20,449 nucleotides of DNA, taken from positions 1 to 20,449 of the forward strand of contig JAKOYN010000063.1 in the NCBI GenBank assembly GCA_029780415.1. Direction: 5' to 3'. This DNA comes from RXIX01 sp003989075 (GTDB taxonomy: Bacteria; Pseudomonadota; Gammaproteobacteria; Competibacterales; Competibacteraceae). Each line of letters begins with the position of its first letter. The first letter of the stretch is position 1. Shown in pieces: positions 1 through 7,293 of the stretch. The position numbers and the translations under genes were made by a program. The notes under the pieces are model-generated. The model saw nothing but the letters and a program-made list of their open reading frames with translations, did not search any database and was not told the origin of the DNA.

Positions 1-1487
1 TGCGTCTGTTTTTCCAAGTGAGTCAACATGCCGGTCAATTGCCCCTGCATGGTCTGCAACGAAGTCTCAACGCCGCTCGATAGGCGGGTAATCGCGGCAA
101 TGGTGGCGTCGGCCATCTGTTGCTGCCGGCCTTGATGATCGTCATTGGCTGACCGGCTTTGTGCTTGGAGTTCCGCAACCATCTTGGTCATTTGTTGACC
201 AAGATCACCGAGTAGCTTCTGAAGTTTCTGTCCAGACTCTGCTTGATTAGATTGGCTCACCGTCCGAAGCTGACCCATGAACTCCATCATGCGTTCATTA
301 ATCGCTTGCTGGCGAGACTCCATTGCTTTCATCGTTTGGGCCAGCGTCTCAGTCATCGCGTTGGTCGTATTGCGACCTGTCGCATCAATACTGGTAGCCA
401 TTTGTTGGAATTGTTTAACCGTCGCTTGCAAAGCTTCAACGGTTTTTTGTTGTAAATCGTAGATGCCTGTCGTCTGTCCACCAAATAAATCTTGTAAGCG
501 TTGAGTGAATCCTGCAAATACGTCATTCAGGGCACTACTGAGATCACGGCCTGTATGTTCACGTTGGTCATTGAATCCATCAGCAATTTTTTGAAGCGGC
601 TGACTAATACCTGCCTGAATACTCTCTTTGAATTGATCACCCAACTGTTGTTGGCTGGTCAGAGTTGATTGAATTTGCTGTTGACTAACTTCACGCAAGA
701 TCTGCCTAAGTTCATCAACCAAAGCATCCTTAATAATTTTTGCTTGACTTGCAGAATCCTCGGAAGATTTAACCAACCGTTCAAGATATTCCTCACCTGC
801 ACCGGATTTATAGAAGCTATCAATAAGAAAACACAGTTCTTCAACTTTTCCATAAAGTTTAGCAAACAAAAATTTTTCGATAACCGTTACGAACATAGCC
901 AATGCAATTGCTGCCATTGAAACAAGAAATGCCTCATAGACACCATGCAATAATTGATCAAGGCTTTGGCGAACAATTTCAGTATTTTCGTCAATACGAA
1001 AAGCTTGTAAACCATGAATAAGACCGAGAAATGTTCCAATAATGCCTAAACCGGTTAAAATTCCCGGCAAATGCTTAAAAAACTCGATATTTAGCTGACT
1101 ATCAACTAAGACACTTGGGCTAAAAAACATCTCTGCTGGTGTTGTAGAACGAATGGCGATCAGTTCTTCAACTCCAGTTTGTGGGTTAAATTTACGTTGT
1201 TTATGCAAGGTTTGCTCATACTCTGTCCATAAGTGATTAAACAATTTGCCTCGTTTATTAAACCATTTAGTAGGATACTCTAAAAAGTTTTCCTGTTTGA
1301 ATGCTTTCAAATTTTTCTTTAATCCAATCAATCTAATCCATAAAAACAAGGCTGGTATGCAGTAAAAAAAAATAAAAGACAAAAACAATATAATGATAAA
1401 AGTAGCAATAATAATTGCATGAATTGGGAGTTTCATACCAAAGTAAACATCAATATAGTTATTGATGTATTCAACAATAAACGGCAT
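1..1487 (-). CDS. zorA: ZorA, MotA-like motor subunit of a Zorya anti-phage system (partial, C-terminus beyond the window)
   Basis: Reading the minus strand from ATG at 1487 gives an open frame of 495 codons that runs off the left edge. The N-terminus has a hydrophobic helix at about residues 21-50. A MotA/ExbB-like pair follows: one helix at about 141-161 containing LPGILTGLGIIGTFLGL and another at about 183-205. The rest, from about residue 215, is a long hydrophilic Gln/Ser/Thr-rich tail with no stop before the edge. This layout and the LPGILTG-GIIGTF motif are typical of ZorA. In the family, a ZorA pentamer and a ZorB dimer form a proton-driven inner-membrane motor whose long intracellular tail signals to effector proteins (ZorC/ZorD or ZorE). 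An AAGGA ribosome site at 1496-1500, eight bases upstream, supports the start. zorB and the effectors would lie left of position 1. The first two thirds are clearly AT-rich compared with the neighbours, which suggests acquisition by transfer. I lean to type I from the motif, but the subtype cannot be fixed from this piece. Confidence 0.85.
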   Translation of the reverse strand, partial: MPFIVEYINNYIDVYFGMKLPIHAIIIATFIIILFLSFIFFYCIPALFLWIRLIGLKKNLKAFKQENFLEYPTKWFNKRGKLFNHLWTEYEQTLHKQRKFNPQTGVEELIAIRSTTPAEMFFSPSVLVDSQLNIEFFKHLPGILTGLGIIGTFLGLIHGLQAFRIDENTEIVRQSLDQLLHGVYEAFLVSMAAIALAMFVTVIEKFLFAKLYGKVEELCFLIDSFYKSGAGEEYLERLVKSSEDSASQAKIIKDALVDELRQILREVSQQQIQSTLTSQQQLGDQFKESIQAGISQPLQKIADGFNDQREHTGRDLSSALNDVFAGFTQRLQDLFGGQTTGIYDLQQKTVEALQATVKQFQQMATSIDATGRNTTNAMTETLAQTMKAMESRQQAINERMMEFMGQLRTVSQSNQAESGQKLQKLLGDLGQQMTKMVAELQAQSRSANDDHQGRQQQMADATIAAITRLSSGVETSLQTMQGQLTGMLTHLEKQT

Positions 1488-1527
1488 AACTTTTATCCTT
1501 TTTTTAGTTTTATCCAGGCAAATAACC

Positions 1528-1556
1528 AAGATAGTTTTTTGGAAATATGGCCGCAA
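1528..1556 (-). promoter_or_regulatory. Possible sigma70-like promoter for zorA
   Basis: On the minus strand TTGCGG (1556-1551) is followed after 17 bases by TATCTT (1533-1528), about 40 bases before the zorA start. The spacing is ideal but both boxes match the consensus only partly. The stretch is AT-rich, so chance matches are likely. Confidence 0.3.
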
Positions 1557-1560
1557 AAGC

Positions 1561-1578
1561 TCTCTTTAACCAAAGAGA
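1561..1578 (-). terminator. Small hairpin between the zinc-ribbon gene and zorA
   Basis: A perfect 7-bp inverted repeat TCTCTTT/AAAGAGA closes a four-base AACC loop just after the stop of the zinc-ribbon gene (TAA at 1594-1592, minus strand). A short T run follows on the minus strand (GCTTTTGC). The stem is AT-rich and weak, so this may be only a partial terminator. It would separate the GC-rich operon from zorA. Confidence 0.35.
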
Positions 1579-1591
1579 AGTGCATTGAGGC

Positions 1592-2014
1592 TTATTCGCG
1601 TATTCCTGACTCCGGCAACCGGCGTTCTTGCTTCATCACCAGCCCCTCCAGATGAATCCGCCGGGCTTCGGCTTTTCGCGCCCGTTCTGATTGGCGACAA
1701 GCCCGGCAGCGCACAGCCACCGTCCAGACATCGCCTTGGGCTTCTTCATACCACCACCGCTGTTGCGCCGCCGTCCAAATTTCCTCGACGCCGCAATCCT
1801 TGCAGCGAAAAGGCCGATCCTGGTAATAGCCACGCTGGACGAAATCTGGAATGCCATAGCTGTTGTTGCTGCGCAGCCGGGTGGACGTGACGGGTTCAGT
1901 GTCGACCGTGCGGTTGACGGGCCGCGCGTTGACGCGGCGGATTTGGAGTTGCCGTTCAGCGCGGCGGAGCCGTTGGGCTTTAATCTCCTGACGGCGTTGC
2001 TTGTTGCTTTTCAT
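1592..2014 (-). CDS. Zinc-ribbon domain protein (zf-trcl-like), function unknown
   Basis: 140 residues. The N-terminal 50 residues are very rich in Arg, Lys and Gln and probably bind nucleic acid or are disordered. A compact zinc ribbon follows: CKDC at residues 71-74 and CRAC at 103-106, with an aromatic block between them (EEIWTAAQQRWWYEEA). This spacing and the QQRWWYE motif resemble the 'probable zinc-ribbon domain' family (zf-trcl), which has no well-defined role. The C-terminal tail is charged again. ATG at 2014 lies 26 bases after the stop of the P-loop NTPase gene. There is no clear ribosome site, so it is probably the last gene of the same transcript. I cannot assign a substrate or process. 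Its position beside zorA is probably accidental, because its GC content and direction fit the operon to its right. Confidence 0.7.
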   Translation of the reverse strand: MKSNKQRRQEIKAQRLRRAERQLQIRRVNARPVNRTVDTEPVTSTRLRSNNSYGIPDFVQRGYYQDRPFRCKDCGVEEIWTAAQQRWWYEEAQGDVWTVAVRCRACRQSERARKAEARRIHLEGLVMKQERRLPESGIRE

Positions 2015-2040
2015 GACGAGCCGGTTATGCCGTCTTGGTC

Positions 2041-3048
2041 TCAGGCGCGGACAAAGCGCTCGCGCAGCAGGCCATCCAGCCAGGGCCAGGTCGCCGGGTC
2101 CAGCAGGCGCAGGCTCGGCAAGCCGGTCAGCTTATCGATCAGCGCCTGGCCGGCATCGGTGTTGCAGGCGATGCCGGCGACCAGATCCGGGCGGCGGCCA
2201 AAGGCCTGCATCATCCCCACCACCGCATAGGGATCGGCGGTGCACAGGACGGTCAGGCGCAGATACGGCTCCAGCAATGCAACGGCGACATCACCGTTAT
2301 ACGGCTCCAGCGGCGACGCGCCGGCCTCGATCACCGCCACATCCGCCGCTGCCAGCGCCATCCGCGACAGCAGCGCCGTAGCCGCCTGCCGATACTCAGC
2401 CACCGGGCAAACCGTCGATGGCAAACCGGCATCGACAAAATCGAACACCCATTCGGCGCCTGCATCGCGCATCGCCAGCAGGTCACGATAGCGGCCGGCC
2501 CCGGTCAGCTTGGCCGCCAGCACCCGCAGACCGAGCGCGCGCAGGCGGCGGATCAGAATCTGTGCAGTGCGGGTTTTGCCCGCCGACATCGAACTGCCGA
2601 TGACCAGCAGCACCGGCTGGGTAAAGTCATGGCCACTGTGCGGCAGGGCAAAGGCGCCCATGGTTGCCTTGCGCCCGTCCGCCAGCACATGGCCGCGATA
2701 GCACAGCTCGATCAGGTTTGGAATCAGCGGCGAGCGCGAACTCAGCCGGCCAAACAGACCCGCAGCAGTCATCGCGCTCATCCGGCCATCAGGACCAATC
2801 CCCTCCCAGGTTCCAGTCGCCTCCAGGGTCGCGCAACGCACCCCAAACGCGCCCAGCACCCGGTCGCCAAGATCAACCTGCATCATCCGCCCATCGGTCA
2901 ACTCGATACCCACGCCCTGCCCGGGCAATCCGCTCACCTCACCGAGCACATAATCACCCGTCGCCCAGTCCACATGGGGCAAGGGCTCAACCGTGAACGC
3001 TGGCAGCGGGGCGATGCGACTCAGCGAGGCCCGGATCAGCACGCTCAC
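2041..3048 (-). CDS. P-loop NTPase of unknown function (DUF1611/dethiobiotin synthetase-like fold)
   Basis: 335 residues. The start is GTG at 3048, which overlaps the TGA of the upstream peptidase gene (GTGA, four bases shared), so translation is probably coupled. Residues 1-140 form a domain I do not recognise. It contains several short beta-rich stretches such as DYVLGEVSGLPGQG and ends just before a hydrophobic strand (QPVLLVIG). The C-terminal half is a P-loop domain: Walker A GSSMSAGKT at 151-159, then KLTGAGRYRD around 180-189, DFVDAGLPST around 203-212, and VIEAGASPLEPYNGD after residue 238. This order recalls the SIMIBI-class NTPases (MobB, dethiobiotin synthetase, CobQ-like) and the C-terminal domain of DUF1611 proteins, but it fits none of them well. 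Coupling to an M20 peptidase suggests a role in metabolism of a peptide or acyl-amino acid. That role is an inference. Confidence 0.65.
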   Translation of the reverse strand: MSVLIRASLSRIAPLPAFTVEPLPHVDWATGDYVLGEVSGLPGQGVGIELTDGRMMQVDLGDRVLGAFGVRCATLEATGTWEGIGPDGRMSAMTAAGLFGRLSSRSPLIPNLIELCYRGHVLADGRKATMGAFALPHSGHDFTQPVLLVIGSSMSAGKTRTAQILIRRLRALGLRVLAAKLTGAGRYRDLLAMRDAGAEWVFDFVDAGLPSTVCPVAEYRQAATALLSRMALAAADVAVIEAGASPLEPYNGDVAVALLEPYLRLTVLCTADPYAVVGMMQAFGRRPDLVAGIACNTDAGQALIDKLTGLPSLRLLDPATWPWLDGLLRERFVRA

Positions 3049-4214
3049 GGCGCCGGCGTTCCCGGCAGCGGTGGTGCCAGCAGCAGCAAGGCCAGCAAGG
3101 CGCTGCGCTCAACCAGCCGGTCGATATGCACGAATTCGTGATGGGCATGGGCGCCATCGCCCACCGGCCCCAGGCCATCCAGAGTCGCCGTGTACTGGCT
3201 GGTGGTGTTGCCATCGGAACCCCCGCCGGCAGCAGCCTGTTCCAGATGCAGCCCCAGTTCCAGACCCAGGGTCTGCGCCATGTGCCAAAGCTGCTGACCG
3301 GCCGGGGTACGCTCCATCGGTGGCCGGCCGATCGCGCCTTCCACGCGCAGGCTGACACCCGGCGTTACGGGTGTCAGAGCGCGAATCGCCTGTTCCACCT
3401 GACGCGCGGCCTCGTGGCTGGGCACACGCACATCGATCACCGCCCGGCTTTCCGGTGCGACCACGTTCGGGCCGATACCGCCGTCGATCATGCCGACGTT
3501 GACTGTGACGCCTGCGGCGGGATCGTTGAGCGCAAACAGGTGCTGGATCTGGTGCGACAGTTCCAGAATCGCGCTGGCGCCGGCCTCCGGATTCAGCCCG
3601 GCATGGGCCGCCTTGCCCTTGATGGTCAGGGTAAAGCGGCCGATACCCTTGCGCGCGGTTTTCAGCCGGCCATCGGCACCCAGCGAAGGCTCCAGCACAT
3701 AGGCGCGATTGACGGTGCGCGCTAGACGGCGAATCCGCCGGGTGGATTCGCGGCTGCCGATTTCTTCATCGGAGTTGACGAACACCAGCGGCGTCACTAC
3801 CGGTTCCAGACCCAGTTCACGCAGGGCACGCAGGGCGAACACCATCTGGGTCAACCCGCCTTTCATGTCGTACACCCCCGGGCCGCGCAGCCGATCGCCA
3901 TCACGTTCAACCGGCATGGTCGCCAGGGTGCCCTGCGGCCAGACCGTGTCAATATGACCGAGCAGCAGTTGCGCCGTCTGGGCGCGACGACGCGCACGGG
4001 GCCGGGCATAAAGCTGCCCACCGCTGCGCTGTCCCGGCAGCAGGCGGGTCATAAAATCCAGTTCGCCGAGCGCCTCCGCCAGTTGCGCCAGGGCGGGCTG
4101 CTGCGCCGCGCTGCTGGTTGAGGGCGATTCGGCCAGCGCCAGGCGCTGCAGAAATTCGACCAGCGCTTCACGCCGGTCGTGCAGCACATCGAGTACAGCG
4201 CTTGCGGTGTTCAT
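3045..4214 (-). CDS. M20 family metallopeptidase, glutamate carboxypeptidase (CPG2)-like
   Basis: 389 residues, the usual length for M20A enzymes. The di-zinc site is complete. GHIDTVWP supplies His87 and the activating Asp89. GVYDMKGG supplies the bridging Asp116. SDEEIGS carries the catalytic Glu pair 150/151. VLEPS supplies Glu175, and GDGAHAHHE carries the last His near 356. KGKAAHAGLNPEAG around 199-212 is the lid/dimerisation motif and GGGSDGN at 330-336 is also conserved. The family hydrolyses C-terminal glutamate or related amino-acyl bonds; the exact substrate cannot be read from sequence. There is no signal peptide, so the enzyme should be cytoplasmic. The start ATG at 4214 shares one base with the TGA of the flavin-reductase gene (TGATG), and its own TGA overlaps the next gene's GTG. 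All three genes are therefore translationally coupled. Confidence 0.88.
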   Translation of the reverse strand: MNTASAVLDVLHDRREALVEFLQRLALAESPSTSSAAQQPALAQLAEALGELDFMTRLLPGQRSGGQLYARPRARRRAQTAQLLLGHIDTVWPQGTLATMPVERDGDRLRGPGVYDMKGGLTQMVFALRALRELGLEPVVTPLVFVNSDEEIGSRESTRRIRRLARTVNRAYVLEPSLGADGRLKTARKGIGRFTLTIKGKAAHAGLNPEAGASAILELSHQIQHLFALNDPAAGVTVNVGMIDGGIGPNVVAPESRAVIDVRVPSHEAARQVEQAIRALTPVTPGVSLRVEGAIGRPPMERTPAGQQLWHMAQTLGLELGLHLEQAAAGGGSDGNTTSQYTATLDGLGPVGDGAHAHHEFVHIDRLVERSALLALLLLAPPLPGTPAP

Positions 4215-4822
4215 CAGCGTTTGAATCCGGCCGGCAGAGGAAACCCCTGACTGCGATCAATCACCGCAAAGCGCGCCGGATACAGATAGGCGAACAGCGG
4301 ATGGTCGTGAATCAGTTCGTTATCCTCGCGCTCCTCATCGCGCAGCGCATCGACATGTACATGCGCCGCGACCACCCGCCCGATCAGCAGGCTGTTGCCG
4401 TCCAGCTCATCCAAAGTCCGCTCCAGCCGGCATTCCAGATACAGATAGCAGCCCTCGACCAGCACACCATCGACCACCGTAGCCGGAAACACCGGTAGCG
4501 CCTGCAGGGTCGGTTTATCCTGCTGCTGTTCGCCACAGCGCGGCGCCGCCGCCAGACTGGTGATCAGCACCTGCTCCGGGCGCGGATAGCTGACCGTGAA
4601 GACACCACTGCGCAGCGCATTCTGGTAGGTGCGGTGGCGCGGGGTGCAGACAAAGCCGAACCAGTTGCGCCAACTCAGCGGCATGGCCAGATGCTTGGGC
4701 GCCAGATCATGGCCGCCATCCGCTTCCCGGGTACCCACCAGCACCAGCGGAAATACGCCAAAACAGCGCTCCCAGACCGGTTCATCCAGCGACAAACTGA
4801 TTAAGGATTCAGGCAGGCTCAT
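4214..4822 (-). CDS. Flavin reductase-like (FMN-binding split-barrel) protein
   Basis: 202 residues. The sequence resembles the flavin reductase/DIM6-NTAB family: an early strand (FGVFPLVLVGTRE), the LAPKHLAMPLSWRNWFGFVC segment that in relatives lines the FMN site, then HRTYQNALRSGVFTVSYP and a later LYLECRLERT strand leading to SLLIGRVVAAHVH. Members bind FMN and reduce it with NAD(P)H or use it as a cofactor; I cannot tell which applies here. The start ATG at 4822 is preceded by AGGAG (4834-4830) at seven bases. That site sits in the 15-base gap after the stop of the CsgG/PEGA gene, so the gene is probably co-transcribed with the kinase operon upstream as well as with the peptidase gene downstream. 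The C-terminal HPLFAYLYPARFAVID segment is typical of the family. Confidence 0.82.
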   Translation of the reverse strand: MSLPESLISLSLDEPVWERCFGVFPLVLVGTREADGGHDLAPKHLAMPLSWRNWFGFVCTPRHRTYQNALRSGVFTVSYPRPEQVLITSLAAAPRCGEQQQDKPTLQALPVFPATVVDGVLVEGCYLYLECRLERTLDELDGNSLLIGRVVAAHVHVDALRDEEREDNELIHDHPLFAYLYPARFAVIDRSQGFPLPAGFKR

Positions 4823-4829
4823 CGGGATT

Positions 4830-4834
4830 CTCCT
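4830..4834 (-). promoter_or_regulatory. Ribosome binding site of the flavin-reductase gene
   Basis: AGGAG on the minus strand, seven bases before ATG 4822. It lies in the 15-base gap after the stop of the PEGA-repeat gene and fixes the start. It also shows that translation re-initiates there rather than needing a new promoter. Confidence 0.7.
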
Positions 4835-4837
4835 GAG

Positions 4838-7255
4838 CTATTCCACCGATACACCAAAACCGCTGTTTTCCAACTGGCCGCTGGTGATGATCGGCACCGA
4901 ACTTTCATAGCTGCGCCGCTGCACGCGGCTGACCTGGGCATGCAACTCGGCGCCACCGGGCCGGTTACGCACCACGAAGCGCAGCGTAACACCCGTGCTG
5001 CGATAAACCTGCGTCGCCGCATTGAGCAGGGCATCGCGATTGATGGTCTGGCCGACATAGCGGCCTACGATTTTCTGCACCTCGGAACGATCGACGCCGC
5101 TCAGCGCACTATCAATCTGGACGCTGCTGATGCGCCACTCACCCGGGCGCGTCGTGGCGTAGGTGCCCGTCGCGGGCGGTGCCGATTCAAGCGCTTGCAG
5201 GGTCACCGGCAACACCACGTCGCTATCACGGATGGTGACCACCACCTGCTGTGCCTCATAGCCACTGCGCGACACTTCCACCGTGTAGCGCCCCGGGGCC
5301 AGCGCTACCCCGGCCCGATAGGTATAGGGCGCATTCACCAGCCGCACCCGGGCGCCAGACGGACTGGCGCGCACGGTCAACCGGTACTGGGCCGGCGGCG
5401 GTGGCGCTTCCGGTGCCGCGACCGGCTCTGGGGTTCGATTCAGACTCACCGGCAGGGTGACATCGGCATCGCTGAGCGTGACCGCCACCTGTCGGGTCTG
5501 ATAACCGCTGGCGGCAACTTCCACCGTATAGCGCCCCGGCTTCAGCGCCCCGCCGGCCTGAGAGCGGGTGCGGGTGCCAAGCAGGCGCACCTGGGCATTG
5601 GCCGGATCCGGGCGCACCGTCAGCCGGTACTGGGTCGGCGGTGGCGGTTCCGGTTCGCGCACCAGACTCACCGGCAGGGTGACATCGGCATCGCTGAGCG
5701 TGACCGCCACCTGCCGGGTCTGATAACCACTGGCGGCAACTTCCACCGTATAGCGCCCCGGCTTCAGCGCCACGCCGGCCTGATAGCGGGTGCGGGTGCC
5801 AAGCAGGCGCACCTGGGCATTGGCCGGATCGGCGCGCACTGTCAACCGGTACTGGGTCGGCGGTGGCGGTGGCGCCGCGACTGCTTCCTCGCGGTTCAGC
5901 GTGACCGGCAGAGTCACATCACTGTCGACAATGCGCACCGGCACCGTGGCCGTGGCATAACCGGTGGCTGCCACTTCCACCGTATAACGCCCCGGCGCCA
6001 GCCGTACCCCGGGCTGATAGGTCGATTCGGAATCGACCAGGCGCACCTGGGCATTGGCCGGACGGGCCTGCACGGTGAGCCGGTAGACGGTTGGCCGCTC
6101 GACCGGCTTGAGCGTGACCGGCACGGTCACATCGCTGTCGATAATACGCACTGCCAGGGTGCTGCTCTCGTAGCCGTCCAGCGCGACTTCGATCCGATAT
6201 TCGCCCGGCGGCAGACGCCCACCAGCCTGATAGGCCAGTTTGCTGTCCAGCAGGCGCACCGTGGCCTTTTCGGGATGGGTATAGACATTCAGCCGGTAAC
6301 CACCCGGCGGCGCGCTGGCCACCGGCGGCTGCTTCTCCAGCACCACGGGTACCCGCACCTCGCCATCAACCACCCGCACCGGAAAGCGCCGCGTCACATA
6401 GCCCTCGCGGCTGACCTCGACCGGATATTCGCCCGGCTCCAGAGCGACTCCCGGACGATAGGGTGGCGCATTGCCGGCCAAGCGCACCTGGGCATCAACC
6501 GGCTGCGGCTCAATGGTCAGGGCATACAGAGCCTTGCGCAGGGCTACATTCAGGGTGGCGTCGCGATCCTCGATACGCACCGGCCCGGTATGGGTCACAT
6601 AGCCAGGATGGGTCACCTCGACCTGGTATTCACCGGGACTGAGCTGCATGCCCGGCTGATAGGTCAGCGGCACATTCAGCAGCCGCACCCGGGCATCGGC
6701 CGGCTCGGTGCGCACGGTCAGGGCAAAGGTGCGCGGCGGCTCAGGCGGCGCAATGATCATTGAGGCCAGTTGATTGACCTCGATCTGGATGGCGTCGAGA
6801 TTCTTGCCCTGGATCTGACCACTGCGCAGCAGCGAGGCATTGCGGGTGTCGATCAGGCGCGCGGTGACATTGATCAGATTGCCGAGTTTGGACACTTCGC
6901 CGATCACCACCGCATCCACTTCGTAGCGGCGGCCCAGTTCAGCGGCGGTCTTCGGATCGAGCAGACCCGTCGAACCCAGTTCCTGAGCCTTGGCAATCTT
7001 GGCCACCGCCAGCAGCGACAGGCGATCCTTGAGGGTAAATCGCCCGGTGTTGGCGATCGCCGCTACCATCAGATCGGCAAGGATGGCACCGGTCTGCTCG
7101 GGTAAATCGCCACGCACGCTGAACTCGACCACCGTCGCGGTCATGCGTGGCGCAGCGGGCGCGCTGGCGGCCTGCACCGGCCACGGCAGCAGCGGCACCG
7201 TCAGCAGGAAGAGCAGCGGATACAACAGAGACCGCAGCAGGATCTGACCCATCAT
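4838..7255 (-). CDS. Secreted CsgG-like / seven-PEGA-repeat / POTRA-like protein
   Basis: 805 residues. A signal peptide (residues 1 to about 29, cleavage after PVQA) points to export. Residues ~38-165 resemble the CsgG/FlgO-type fold: an early VVEFSVRGDLPEQTGAILAD segment, then AAELGRRYEVDAVVIGEV and VTARLIDTRNASLL. Seven PEGA repeats follow, starting near 176, 243, 319, 390, 468, 542 and 623. Each has the pattern L-V-P-A-A-VRL, then P-G-Y-VEV-GY, then a D-DV-LPV-L strand. Proline-rich linkers separate several of them. The last ~100 residues (WRISSVQIDSALSGVD, then VGQTINRDALLNAATQVYRSTG) look like a POTRA domain. PEGA repeats are thought to act as stalk or adhesive modules at the cell surface. 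The gene lies 38 bases after the kinase-FGE gene, so it is probably an output or partner of that system. ATG at 7255 has GGAGGAGGG close by; a second Met at 7252 is possible. Confidence 0.8.
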   Translation of the reverse strand: MMGQILLRSLLYPLLFLLTVPLLPWPVQAASAPAAPRMTATVVEFSVRGDLPEQTGAILADLMVAAIANTGRFTLKDRLSLLAVAKIAKAQELGSTGLLDPKTAAELGRRYEVDAVVIGEVSKLGNLINVTARLIDTRNASLLRSGQIQGKNLDAIQIEVNQLASMIIAPPEPPRTFALTVRTEPADARVRLLNVPLTYQPGMQLSPGEYQVEVTHPGYVTHTGPVRIEDRDATLNVALRKALYALTIEPQPVDAQVRLAGNAPPYRPGVALEPGEYPVEVSREGYVTRRFPVRVVDGEVRVPVVLEKQPPVASAPPGGYRLNVYTHPEKATVRLLDSKLAYQAGGRLPPGEYRIEVALDGYESSTLAVRIIDSDVTVPVTLKPVERPTVYRLTVQARPANAQVRLVDSESTYQPGVRLAPGRYTVEVAATGYATATVPVRIVDSDVTLPVTLNREEAVAAPPPPPTQYRLTVRADPANAQVRLLGTRTRYQAGVALKPGRYTVEVAASGYQTRQVAVTLSDADVTLPVSLVREPEPPPPTQYRLTVRPDPANAQVRLLGTRTRSQAGGALKPGRYTVEVAASGYQTRQVAVTLSDADVTLPVSLNRTPEPVAAPEAPPPPAQYRLTVRASPSGARVRLVNAPYTYRAGVALAPGRYTVEVSRSGYEAQQVVVTIRDSDVVLPVTLQALESAPPATGTYATTRPGEWRISSVQIDSALSGVDRSEVQKIVGRYVGQTINRDALLNAATQVYRSTGVTLRFVVRNRPGGAELHAQVSRVQRRSYESSVPIITSGQLENSGFGVSVE
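5441..5648. repeat. PEGA repeat 6, near-identical DNA copy
   Basis: This 208-base stretch encodes about residues 537-605 of the PEGA protein and matches 5663-5870 at an offset of 222 bases (74 codons). I count about eight mismatches by eye, several of them silent. The other PEGA repeats are much more diverged, so this is a recent in-frame duplication or conversion. Confidence 0.85.
5663..5870. repeat. PEGA repeat 5, near-identical DNA copy
   Basis: This is the partner of 5441-5648 and encodes about residues 463-531. The pair is a plausible site for slippage or unequal recombination, which would change the length of the PEGA stalk by 74 residues without breaking the frame. Confidence 0.85.
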
Positions 7256-7293
7256 CCCTCCTCCGCAACCCGCGCCGGCCAGCCGCTCTTACA

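Noticed and set aside
2035..3141. 368-residue open frame on the plus strand
   Set aside because: It is antisense to the P-loop NTPase, rich in His, Gln and Arg, without domains or ribosome site.
5441..5870. CRISPR-like direct repeats
   Set aside because: The repeated blocks are long, in frame and encode PEGA domains. There are no short repeats with unique spacers.
4940..6763. 607-residue open frame on the plus strand
   Set aside because: It is antisense to the PEGA-repeat gene. Its internal repeats simply mirror the PEGA repeats, and the composition (His, Arg, Gln-rich) is typical of a GC-rich coding shadow.
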